This document shows, piece after piece, positions 1 to 13,300 of a DNA stretch of 64,000 bases; the stretch's first letter is position 1, and the number at the start of each line of letters is the position of its first letter. The position numbers were made by a program, and so were the translations under genes. The stretch lies in contig CM067354.1 of NCBI GenBank assembly GCA_034190875.2, forward strand, positions 7,268,115 to 7,332,114, read 5' to 3'. The stretch comes from Urechis unicinctus. Lineage: Eukaryota; Annelida; Polychaeta; Xenopneusta; Urechidae. The notes below the pieces were generated by a model. That model did not search any database. It had not been told where the DNA came from and was given only the letters and a program-made list of their open reading frames with translations.

Positions 1-3000
1 TCAAATCCTCAAACGTCTCCAGGTTAACCTCCGTTGCATATTCAATGGTAAGTACAGCAGCACCCTCGTCTGTCAGTATCACAGTACCAATATTAACGCA
101 TCATGATCAAATAACGGACCAATCACTATCCATTCACCACCTATACAGCGTTGCGTTTGTCAAACAGCGATATATGTACGGCTTACACTTTATGTTGGTA
201 TGTGATCAATTTAATATTATATCGTTACCACTTTATCTCAGCAGTGAAAACATTCTTCTTTATTCAGAAGACCTGAACAATATTATGTAATTGCATCACT
301 TTTGCCAGCGCTGGCGGAAATTGTACAGTGGATTTATCTACAGTCGCATTAAAAGCTTAATAGTGGTTTTAATGCATCATAAAACAATGTTCCTCAATCC
401 ATCATACGTACAGTCAGAGAAACGCCTGTAAAGGCACCGGCAGATGATGAAACTACAGTGGTGTGTGGATCGCATAGCGCATGCAATTTCTATGTAGTCA
501 ATATAACTTTACCATTTTTGAGAGCAACCAATCAGCATGCACGATCAAGGTGTACTGGGGTACCACGGACGTATGTAAACGCATATGACAGCGCGAAGAG
601 CTAATGTTATGGGCGACAAAACAAGATCCTCTGACACTTCAGACAAATGCGTAACAGCGACAGGCATAGGCTCGTACAATAATATGGTAGCTGGGATGAC
701 AGAAAACGGTTATCTGTTCAGCTACTGATCTCCCGCTTAATCTTAAATAAGCAGCAAATATTTAGATAAAAGATTTAATTAGTTTCTTGCTTTGTAATGT
801 TTGCACAGCAGACTTATGTTACGTGTTATCATAGCTCATATTACGGGACCATGCGAAAGTCTTGTAGCAGCTTTGGGGGGCTTGAGGTATGTCAAGAGGC
901 AAATGAGTCCATGATATAGCTGTTGCGTTATGGGAGCAGGTCTTGTACTGTCCTTAAGTGAAAATATGATGAAGCATTACTCATTTGAACACTTGTCATA
1001 TCCGATATCATGTTGCGAACAACAAAATGCATATATCGAACGGCAAACGATGTTGGTGTTTCTTTAACATTTATCCATATTCTATTCCAACTAGAAGAGG
1101 AATTTGAAATACCCACTTGGCTAATAAAAGGTCCGTTGGTGGTGATTAAATGGGAAATATAACACCGATAAATCGGCCAGTACAAAGGATAGAAATTGAG
1201 TTCGGATTTTCGTTTAAAGAGAAAACCAGGCCCACGAGAGTTTCACCAACCGTAAAGCGACTACAATTCTAAAATATACCAGTATTTTTATAATATTTTT
1301 GCAGGTAGATATATCTTGACCCTTTCAAACATGCGGTTTATACCGACCTAGAATTATGATAAATCTGCGCTGTAATATTGTATGCAAGTCTAAACATAAG
1401 GAGTTTTTAACTATACCATACATACGCATCCTGCAAGTTAGCGTCCGCTAGATTAACACTGCGGATGTTTGCCTCTGCCTCTTGTATTTGTTTCTTTTGC
1501 AGCCATGAAGCAGAAGATGCCCCAGCAAACGCACATTCTGATATTACCGTTATTGTGATTACGTTCTCTTTGTCATTACACGTGAGAAGTAAAAGGCGTG
1601 TAGTTTACAGGTTTTGGTACAGCATTTCACATTTGATTAGCTTGGCAACGTATTGAAGTGATTTATTTTTTGGTTGGTCAGTGTAATCAGACGGCAAATA
1701 CCACGTACTGAGTAGTGATTTAACAAAACCAACACGTGACCAATTCTCGGCGTTAAATCAACAGAATTATACTTTCGAAAAAATACATGATTCTAGTTAG
1801 ATTATGTATAATAATGTAGCAATTCATTATTTGTAATCACCACTGTAATTAAGCTGATAATTTAATTAGAATAATATCACTAGCAAGAGCGAAATGTAAT
1901 ATTCATTTGCGTGAATGGTTTCATATTACTAAATGATATGGCTGCCAATGATGCTGCGACTATGGATTGCATGAATTCATCATTGCCTTTGTCAATAGCT
2001 TGATAGCGATTAGACTGTATTACCTCGATCACATGTTATAATTCAATCAAGCATGCTCCCAGCTTCAGACACGACTAAACACTGCTTACCTCTGTATAGA
2101 TGGGGCCAATATGAAACCTCTGTATTAGATAGAGAGAATTTCTGCTGACGCACGTTTTATATTCCAGTGATAGGTAATCATCAATGTTGCCATTGGGTTT
2201 GTATGCATATTGCGCAATGCGGAATGATATTGACCCTACTATTGGTATATAACTGTAATATGCACTCATGAGTGCGTGTGTCGATTAGTGTGGACAAGCC
2301 ATCGACATTTATCTATGTTTTCACTTCGTGCATCATCAAATAAAAAAAGGATACCAGTGCGTATAGTATTAATGGCCAGCCGATCATTGTTGAAAAGGAT
2401 TATACAGCAATGTCCAATAATAAATACAGGAACTATCATGACGTGTTTATAACTACGTATATAGGAGATGCAGCGGCCCAGGGAAAGAGAAATGTTTCAT
2501 TCAATATGATGCTATCAGTACAACGATACGGGGTCATTCATATGGCGAAGAGGCAACCTAGGCGTGTATTTAATTTATTTTTATCACAACTTCTATCTGA
2601 GCTATAACCACAACGTGTATATGTAAGTGGCCCAAGGGAAGCATGCCATATTGCAGAGCGACCCAGGGAACAAATTACTGACATGAAATCACTGAGGATA
2701 TTGTAACGAATAAGCATATTATGGTTGTGACAACGCACGGCAAATGACAAAGCTCGGACATCAGGGTGATTTGTTATATACCTAAGTCAAAGCCGGTCAG
2801 GGAGATCTATAACTAGGTCATGTCAGATCTGATATTGACCTACCCTGATGACAACACGCGTATTCAAGGAAGATAAACCCTATGGTACATTCAACGGAAT
2901 ATAATTTCGCACTGACCATTTAACTAGCCTTGTCACCGGGCACAGGTGCAACGTACGGATTATTCATAGCCTATTGCTCATCTGTATTGACAGTAAACGA

Positions 3001-6000
3001 GCTTCGAATGTGATAGCATCATAAACTGCTAACAGACGCTTTGGGGAAGCCAGTACGTTTGCGCAGTGCAAAAGGGCCAGATTGAAGCACGTAACGTTAT
3101 TGATGATCGATAAAACACAGCGAAATATGTCACACTATATACAAGACAATATTAGTTGGGATGTGCTTCACTTTGGTTGCTTATTTTCTGCTTGCATAAC
3201 TAGAAAATGGCACGGCTTAGTACGCCGAAAACTTCTCCCACAATCCTAGAGACATCAGGGAAAGATTCATTGACAATGTTTCTAAACAATGTGAACAAAG
3301 TATGACATATTTTCATATGATTAGAGGTTTAGAAGTTCAAAGGCTACGGTCTACGACTGCTTTTTCTCGTCGGCAACATTACAATGGTCTATCTCTATTC
3401 CTGAAATTCCATATTATATGAATGCCAGTCTTATAAGTGTTTGTTGTTTATTGCGAACGTTAGAAGTCTTATCTAAAATGGCGTTGTATACTAATATCTA
3501 GTTATTGGTAGATTCATTGGCGCAATACCAATAAATGTGAGTTCAAACAGCACGCGACTTGATAGTCCCCATTTTGTCTTAATACAAGGACGTTATGATT
3601 GCTAAAGTTATGTTACGGGCAAGAACTTCAGAAATTACTTACCATATACCATTTAGGAAGCAGATCATGCACAAAACATTAGAATCGCACTAAAGCGATC
3701 CATTGCAACACAATTCCTCACAGTGGATGGGAGCGGCTCATTGTATATTTCCGCTGACATTTGCGACACTATATCCCACAACAGCTATTCCCAGTTAATA
3801 AGGACACATATATGCACGGTTCTCGAAACATTTCCCACATCAATACACAACAAACACAGTGAACGTGGCAAAGCAACAAAAACTAAAAATGGCACTTTCA
3901 TGTAATGGAGCAATTAGCTACGTTAAGCAAAACTTACTTCTACCTGCAACTAATGCGTCATAAAGTTCAGCTCGTATCGTCTGCTGCTTTGTTAATTTAG
4001 TTAATCCACCTGAAACAAATGATACTGTATTATCCTTCGAACGCCACTAATTAATGATGGTCTGGTGTTAACACTTCGCTATTGTCCAATTATCACGCTG
4101 AACTAGTTGAAAACCCCATTGCATTTCGTCCAGCGTTAATTGTAATGCCAGCAGCATGTTCCAGGCTACCAACAACTGCAGACTCAGCATTCTAAACTGC
4201 AAATTCTCGTGTGATATTAACATCTGTTTATTTACTCTCTAGTACAAAACCAAGATGTGTAACTGTATCATCACTTGTAAGATCAGAATTGTACTTTGAG
4301 ATGGTACGTGCACTAAAGTCATATACTTTGGGGATGAAAATCATCAGATACAATTTACTATGGTTGTAGCGAATGTCGTGTTCCTGACCAAACTAAGCAC
4401 TTGAAACACAATAGCAGAAGGAGCTGAACGAAAGTATCATCAGTATAAAATAAACGACGTTGAATGCTCTGTTTATTGCAACGGGAGAAAACACTTGACA
4501 CGATGAAGTTCCACACTACTCTCTATCGTCCCTCATCAACCATGGCTACTTGATGTTGGTTGGAGGTCCAAACACAAGAAAATCTAAATGAAAGTATTAT
4601 CTAGTACTTACGCAGCACCAGATGTGAAGCCCATTGCTTCTCGTTGAGAGCCGATTATGATTCCATAATCGCTAAAGCAGCATATTCAAGGCTAAATGCA
4701 TTGACCTACTCAGCTTCCTATTTTTTCTATTATATCAATACTAATATAAATGTGTCATCGTCATTTCACAGGCCAAACAAACGAAAATCTAAATAATGAA
4801 CAATCCATTATATATATTTCATCGACAATGTGGAAATGTAATGTACACTCTCTTTTTAGGTAGATGAAAGACATCGTTTCTGACGTGGGTTTGACTTTTG
4901 CTGCCACTATACTTAATAGCGGCTCGGGCAGTTAGAACTATCTAAGCTCTTTGCCTGCGTCGCTAGCAGTGAATTTGTAAATGAACCAGCAACCTTGTCA
5001 GAAAGCAATGCGGCCCTTCGGGTAGGCACATCCAACAAACCATATTACTGTAGCGCTGAATTCAGTTTAAGGGTTAACAAAGGGCACAAAATGACCAAAT
5101 ATTTAATGCGGAGAAATTCATCTTGACCATGCAAGCGAGTGCTGCTTCTGATCGCGGTAAACTATTGTCAATAACTAAAAATGACCCTCTAAAATGCATA
5201 TTTTTAACTTCGCAAGCCCTAATTAGTATATCAAGCAAATTTGTTGAAAGGATATGCCCAAGAAGCACTTTTAGCTGAAATATGGTATTCTTCAAACTTG
5301 TAATGCGTTTACCACATGTTGTGGTAGTCATTTGTCTGTGTTTTGCATTCCATCCTAAATTTGATTTTATCATTCCCACCGGTACAATGAGATAAATGTA
5401 GTCAATATTGAAGCAAGTAATGTATGAAGATCAAGTCTGTAAGTTAAACAGCATTTCATGGTCAAGTCATCACCCACTGCACGACAGCCCGTACAGATTA
5501 GCTATCACTGCAAATAACGAGAGAGAAATCTTAAGGTAGCAAATTTCTACTAACCCTAAACCGCAATTCGATGAAAGTTGCGCTTATATCGGTTCAACTA
5601 ATGTCAGCGCCTGAAGCAATGTAAAGCCAGACTAATCTGTTTAACTTATTTCAGCGCTTGAAGCTCAGTTGACCGTTCATATTCGATTATGCAAGGACCT
5701 GACAAAGGTTTCAAACGAGCTTTGAATTTATATTGAAAAAGCAAATGATTATGCAAGCCAGCACCTCTCGTAACCACACACCTCAGAACAATTTGAAAGT
5801 TCATTGTCCTCTGTCATTGGCTCCAGGGTCCCCATGACTTTGACATATAGTTAAATATGTCACACAATGCAACACGTGTTTCCTGATGGGTCTAAGACAT
5901 ATCTATGCGTTGATAAACTTTGTTGTCATTATATGTTGCCTGATACAAATTCTTAGTTTAGCACAGGACTTGTATGCGTAAGCTAGCACGAGCTAGCAAG

Positions 6001-7330
6001 ATAGTTAATGTGACTTTTCGTTCACTTTGCTTCTGTTGATAATGTCGGTGTAATAGTTAGCTATATATACTTACAATAGCACTCTGCGAACTGCAACCAG
6101 CGTGCAAGGACCATTCTCGATTTGTTCAAACAAAGCTTGACATTTTGAATAAGAACATAGTGCATTAGGTCAAGGTTGTAACACATGGTGGCCGCCATGG
6201 CTGTTTTCGTGACGTGAATGATACAAGTGGTGTATCATGAGATATACACTGTGTATGACAATTCACATTTGTAGAATAGTTATATCTAAACGATAATTAA
6301 CAACAAAAGTGACAACAACAAATGACAGGTTCCTATTGTCACAAGCGATGCTGGCTGTCGGTACTATTTTCGGTCAGTATACAATTACGTCCATTCGCTT
6401 TGGCATAGAACCTACACAGACAGGTGTCTACAGTGAAAGGTCGTTAAGTGACATGCGTATGGTGCGCATCACAGCCATTTCTGGAGCCACCCGGAAACAG
6501 CAAGTAACATCGGTAATTAATTTTATAACCATGGATATATGCTGTATAAAAAGAAAGGTTATAAGCAGCCGGGTGTCACTCGCATGTATAGTATTCTGTA
6601 TATCTCAACGCATTTGAATATTCCAGATGGATGGGTAAGTCATCAAGGAGATTCATTCAATAATCACTGCATATATGTGTCAAATATTTATCATTCCTAA
6701 AGACCTCATGCATATTAAACCGATTGGGGTTTTGACAGCATATCATTTCCTCAAAATGAACGGTGCTGGTGTAACATTACAGCACAGAGCTGATAGCTTA
6801 TTGCAATAACGAACCAAAGGAATAGAATTCACACAAAAGTTTCATTTCAATTCTAAGGATACGTTCTTAGTATGCAGCACTGCTAGCTTCAACCAATCAA
6901 CCAGGATGATAACTGTAGTCTATGATGTTGTAGCAGTAGCCTGCATTGAATTCCAAATAGTGTGCATGGATTGTACAACGCTGGATGTATTCAATGTCAT
7001 CATTTGGGACGTTTATTAAGACGAATGGATTTGGGGGTTTCTGGGTCAGTATTCAAAGAGAAAATAGACATGACATGCATCACACAGCTGTGCAATGGAC
7101 CACAATGCATCTTATGTGAGCATTCGCAAGACCGATTTCCGTATTTGGCCTCTCACAGATTTAAATCTCATATTGTCAAGGCTTCATGAAGTCAACGGTA
7201 ATAATTTTGTTAGTTTCAAATTGTTTATTATACGAAGCATTATAGAAATTTCATTTGCACTCACTATGCATATATTGTTTGTACTCTTTAACAATAGTAA
7301 CATCCTGATAATCTTTGGACATATGAAGTA
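1..7330. repeat. Macro-repeat copy 1 (tandem, non-coding)
   Basis: This is the first of four diverged tandem copies of a large non-coding repeat. Shared landmarks occur in the same order in later copies: the TTGCATATTCAA block (35), a GCCAGCGCTGGC palindrome (304-315), the TTGGTTGGTCAGT block (about 1,671), a block around 'gccttgtcaccgggcac' (about 2,930), a block around 'cacgctgaactagtt' (about 4,096), and a block around 'gccgccatggctgtt' (about 6,190). I see no 30-bp minisatellite in this copy; the corresponding stretch at about 4.2-5.5 kb is plain AT-rich sequence. Open frames are at most 168 codons, overlap each other, and have no recognisable domain. No gene is supported here. The copy boundary is arbitrary because homology continues across it. 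Confidence 0.8.
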
Positions 7331-10300
7331 TAAAATCCTCAGGTATCTCCAGGTTAATCACCGCTGCATATTCAATGGTAAATACAGCAGCACTCTTTTC
7401 TGTCAGCATCACACTACAAATGTTAGCGCACCACGATCATATAAGGGACCAATCACTATCCATGCCACCTATATGGCGTTACGTTTGTCAACGTACTGCT
7501 TACACTTTATGTTGGTATTTTATCAACCTAGATCGTTACCACTTTATATCAGCTGTGAAAACATTCATCTATATTCTGAAGACCCGAACAATATTATATG
7601 ATTGCACCAATTTTGCCAGCGCTGGCAGGATTTGTATAGTGGATTTAACTACAGTTGCATTAAATACTTGATAGTGTTTTAATGATCCATAAACCAACGG
7701 TCCTTAATTCATCATACAAATCGTCAGAAATACACCTGAATAGGCACTTGCATTTTATGAAAGCGCAGTGGTGTGCCGATCGCACAGCGCATACAATTTC
7801 AATATTGTCAAAATAACTTAAACCTTTCTGAGAGCAACCAATCAGCATGCTTGTTCATGGCGTACTGGGGTACCCCTGTTGTATGTAAAAGCATTTCACA
7901 GGGCGAAGAACTAATGTTATGGGCGACAAGATCCTCTGACACTTCAGACAAACACACCACTGTAACAGGCAAACTTTTGTACAATAATATTGTAGCTGGG
8001 ATCACAGACAAAGTTTATAGTCTGTGTTAAGCTACTGCAACATTCTCCTGCTTAACCTAAAGTAAGCAGCAAACATTGAGATACGCCGATTTTATTGGTA
8101 CCTCGCTTTGGAATGTTCGCCCAGGAGAATGATGTTACGTGTTATGTTAGCTCATATGACGGGTGCATTCGGAAGTCATGTGGCAACTTTGGGGGCATTG
8201 AGGGATGTCAAGAGGCAAAAGGTTTCATTAAAGAGCTAAAATGCACATGTAGAATTGCACACGATGTCTCTCTAACATTTATCCATATTCTATTCCGACT
8301 AGTAGAGGATTTTAATATACCCACTTGGCAAATAAAAGGTCCGCTGGTGGTGATCAAAAGAGAGATATATCACCAATAAATCTGCCAGTACAAACGATTG
8401 AAGTTGGGTGTTGACATTACAATAAACGGAAAACCAGGTCCACGAGAGGGCCACCAATCGTAAATCGATTACAATTCTAAAATATACAGTTTATTATATT
8501 TTTACTGGTAGATATATATTTCCCCTTGTGGTTTATACAGACCTAGAAGTATAATAAATCTGTGCTGTAATATGGTATGCAAGTCATAACATGAGAAGTT
8601 TTAAAATAAGCCATACAAATATGTCCCGCAAGTAAACGTCTGCTAAATTAACACTGAGGATGTTTACCTTTGCCTCTAGTATTTGCATCTTTTTCAGCCT
8701 AACCGCCATGAAGCAGAAGCTGACTCAGCAATCGCACATTATGATACTACCGTTATAGTGATAGCGTTCTCTTTGTCATTACACGTGAGAAGAAAAAGGT
8801 GTGTACTTTACAGGTTTTGGCACAGCATGCACATTTGATTGGCTTTGCGAACTATTGAAGAGATCTATTTTTTGGTTGGTCAGTTTAATCAGACGGCAAA
8901 TACCACGTACTGAGTATTGACTTAACAAAACCAAGAGTGACTACTTCTCTGCGTTAAATCAGCAGAATTATACATCTCAAGAAAGACATGATTATAGTTA
9001 TATTATTAATAATAATGTAAACTATTCATCATTCCTCATGACGATATCTGTTAATGTTTTCATCTTACTAAGTTTTATGGCTGCCTCTGATGCTGCAATT
9101 ATGAATTGAATGAATTCATGACAGTTTTTCTCAATAGTTTGATAGCGAATGGACTGTTTTACCTCGATCACTTGTTATAATTCAACCAAGCATGCTCTCA
9201 GCTTCAGACACGACTAAACACTGCTTACCTCTTTATACGCGTTCGCGTGTATTGAATAATGAATTAAAGGTCAGCTGCTTGTGATGGGGCCAATATGAAA
9301 CATCTGTATTAGATAAAGAGAGAATATCTGCTGACGTACGTTTTATATTGGGATTCCAGTGACCGGTAACCTGCAATATTGCCAGTTGTCTGGTATACAT
9401 ATTGAGCAATGCGGAATGATATTGACGCTACTATTGATATTTAACTGAAATATGCACTTATGAGTGCGTGAGTCGATAAGTTAAGACAAACCATCGATAA
9501 TTATCAATGTTTTTTCTTCGTGCATCATTACAAAAAAGGAGGATACCAGAGCGTATAGTATTAATGACGGGCCGATCATTGTTATATTGGAAGATGCAAC
9601 AAAGTCCGATGATAAATGCAGGAACTATCATGACATGGTTGATAAGGAGATGCAGCGGCCCGGAGAATAGAAATGTTTAAATCAATATGATGCTACCCCT
9701 ATAACGATACGGGGTCATTCATACGGCGGAAAAAAAACATATGCGTGTATTTTATGTATTTGTCACAACTTCTATTTGAGCTATAACCACTGCCAACGTG
9801 TATATGTAAGTGGCCCAAGGGAAGCATACCATATTGCAGAGTGACCCCAGATGGTACAAATTACTGACATGAAAGGTACCTCTGAATTATAGGAGATAGC
9901 AAATAACGAATAGTTAGCAGTCAATTATAGCTACTGTGACACAGTTTACCGTCATCTGAGGCGCCAAATGGAAAAAAGGGTATTGTTAGGAATATTTGGT
10001 TGACAAGGCCCGGCAAACAAAGCTGTGTATAAGGGTGATTTTTGTAACTAAGTCATGTCTGATCTGATATTAGCCTACCGTGATGACACCATGAGTATTC
10101 AAGGGAGATAACCCATGTGTTACATTCAACGGAATATCAGTTCGATTTAACAAGCCTTGTCGCCGGGCACAGTTGCAACATACGGGTTATTCATAGCCTA
10201 TTAATCATCTTTAGTGACATGGTGCAGCTTTGAATGAAATAGCATCATAATCTGCTAGGAGACTCTCTGAGGAAGACAATACGTTTGTGTAATGCAAAAG

Positions 10301-13300
10301 GGCCAGATTGAAGCCAGTGACGTTATTGATAACCGGTAAAACACAGCGAAATGTGTCACGCCGTATACAAGACATGATTAGTTTTAGAATGTGTTTCAGT
10401 TTGGTTGCTTATTTTCTGCTTACATACGAATATAACGCCACAATCTCAATACTGACTAGAGAGAGGCTTGAGGTAAAAGCATTATTGATTATGTTTTTTA
10501 ACAAGTGGTTAACATGACGATCCCAATAAAGAGTCTGACGACTTGATTGGAGCATTTAACATCCGTTTGTGTGAATGGTTAGTCCTGTCTATTGTAACTA
10601 GACTGTTTTCAGCTTATTTTGAGATGAGAATGTTAGTTCATTCTTTTGCCCCTTCCTTACCAACGCAACGGCTAAGTACGCTGAAAACGTCTCCCAAAAC
10701 TTAGACACATCGGGGTAAGATTCATAACTAATGTTTCTTATCACTTTCTTTCACATGATTTGAGGTTTGGAGGTTCAAAAGCAACGGTCTATGACTGTTT
10801 TTACTCGTCTGCAACATTACAATTGACTACCTCCATTCATGGTATTCCATATTATATGGAGGCCGGTCATACAAGTGATTGGTGTTTGGTTTAAACAATA
10901 GAAGTCTTATCTAAAAGGGCCAACTAAAATTACGCTGCATACTACTATCTGGTTATTGGTAGATTCATTAGTGCAATACCTTTAACTAAGCAATCAACAC
11001 GCGTCTTGAGAGTCACCATTTCATCTTAATGCTGGGAAGTTATGATCGCTAAGGGGAACACAGATCATGCAACGGTAGTTATGTTACGGGCAAGAAGTCC
11101 AGAAATCACTGACCATATACCATTTTGCCACATTAGGTACCACAACAGCTATTGCCGATTTATAAGGACACATACGAGCACGATTCTCAAAACACCTCCC
11201 ATGTCAATACTCAACGGACACCGTAAATATGTAATTAAGCAATCAGCTACGTTAAACAAAACTTATTTGTACATGCAAAAAACGCGTCATAAAGTTCAGC
11301 TCGTATGTCTGCTTCTTTAGTAAATGAATGAATACGTTAAAAACAAATGATATTGAGTTATCCGTCCATCGCCACTTATTAATAATGGTCGACAGGTGTT
11401 AATGATCAGCATTTGAAATTTTCCATATCTAAAACGAAAATCACGCTGGACTAGTTGAAAACCCATTGCATTTCTTCCAGCGTTAATTCTAATCCCTGCA
11501 GCATGTTCCAGGCTACCTACAGATGCATACAAAGCATTCTAATTGCAAATATATTAATATACCATCATCATGTACGAACAGCGCATCATTAACTCATTAT
11601 ATAATTCCTCTTATATATCATATCGCTAATGTAAAACAACCTTGTATGTTTCACTTGCTATGCGAGTGAATTTTCCTCTGGCCCGTGATTTACCGTCGTG
11701 ACCGCTCCGCCTCATAGGCAGTAAAACAGGCATCAGCATTCTGACGCCATGAATAAGGCCCCATCAGTGCTCCGTTAATGTTAGCGCTGACGGGAAACTA
11801 TTGTGGAGTTAACTGCTTTCAAAACAATCAATTAATGGCAGCCTGTCTGCATCATAACACATCGGTCGTAATTCAACTTAATCCGTGAATGAACAGCAGT
11901 CTGACATAGGCGCTTGTGGTTTACTAGTAGGTGTGCAGATTATACAATGTTCTGGGGGGTACCTTACATAACAATCACAAGTAGTTTATTCCTGACCATA
12001 TCCTACTAAGATGCAAAACGAGGGCTGTAGTAATTTATTAGCATAAGTTTTTAGACATCATAAACATGCTAAAATTTCCACGCTGATTATAAATAAACAT
12101 TTGTGAGAATTATATGTTAATGCTAGTATTTTAATTCCATTGAACAAAAAGATCCAAAAGATCCGTGCGACAACTCTGTAAGCCCCGTAATGTACTTTCA
12201 TCACTTGTATGACTGGCATTACCTACAAATCGAATGGGGTGAGACGAAAACAAATTCTAGTAATCGCTATATTGTGTACAAATACTGGATTAGTTTTCGT
12301 TCTGATGCAAGCCGCTATAATAACATACAAGTCCTCTAGCTAAATTTGCCTCATGTATTCCCTCCGGTACCTCGAATGCAGCACAATGTAATTCATGCTA
12401 TGTCAGTTTGTATGCATCAGCATGTAACATACTATAGCAACCATGGATGTTTGAACAAGTAGTTTTGACAAGTGTCGTTGCGGATACGACATATTAATAA
12501 GTGGCTGAGTAGGACACATGATGTTAGTAAGTGGCTGGTGCAGACATGGGGTGTTAGTGTGTGTCTTGGGCGGACATGAAATACTAGTACGCTGCCTGGG
12601 CAGACACGTGATGCTAGTATGCTGCCTGGGCGGCCATGATTTGCTAGTATGCTGCCTGGGCGGACATGAGATGCTAGTATGCTGCCTGGGCAGACACGGG
12701 ATGCTAGTATGCTGCCTGGGCAGACACGGGATGCTAGTATGCTGCCTGGGCAGACACGGGATGCTAGTTTGCTGCCTGGGCAGACACGGGATGCTAGTAT
12801 GCTGCCTGGGCAGACACGGGATGCTAGTATGCTGCCTGGGTAGACACGGGATGCTAGTATGCTGCCTGAGCGGACATGCGGTGCTAGTATGCTGCCGTGG
12901 CGGCCATGAGATGCTAATACGCTGCCTTTGCAGCAAGAAATGCAAGAACGCTGCCTGGGCGGACATGATGTGCTAGTATGCTGCCTGGGCAAACACGACA
13001 TGCTAGTATGCTGCATGGGTCGACACAAGATGCAAGTACGCTACGTGGGTGGACATAAGATGCTGGTATTTAGCCTTTGGCGGACACGAGATGCTAGTAT
13101 GTTGCCTTTGGCGGCTATAAGATGCCAGTATGTTGCCTTGGGCGAACACGAGGTCTTTATATGTGGCAAGGGATTGGTACGTGGTGTGTGTGGCTTTGTG
13201 AGGACACGAGAGATTAGTTAGTGGCGTGTGTTGAGTTAGGAGACGCGAGAGGTTAATGTCTGGCGAGTGTGACATGGGGGTGGGGGCAGGGGCATGAGAG

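Noticed and set aside
7095-7601. 168-codon open frame across a macro-repeat junction
   Set aside because: No domain or signal is recognisable, other copies do not keep the frame, and it overlaps other unrelated frames.
12403-13275. Overlapping open frames of 90-198 codons on both strands
   Set aside because: These have the same cause: they are translations of the 30-bp array in macro-repeat copy 2.
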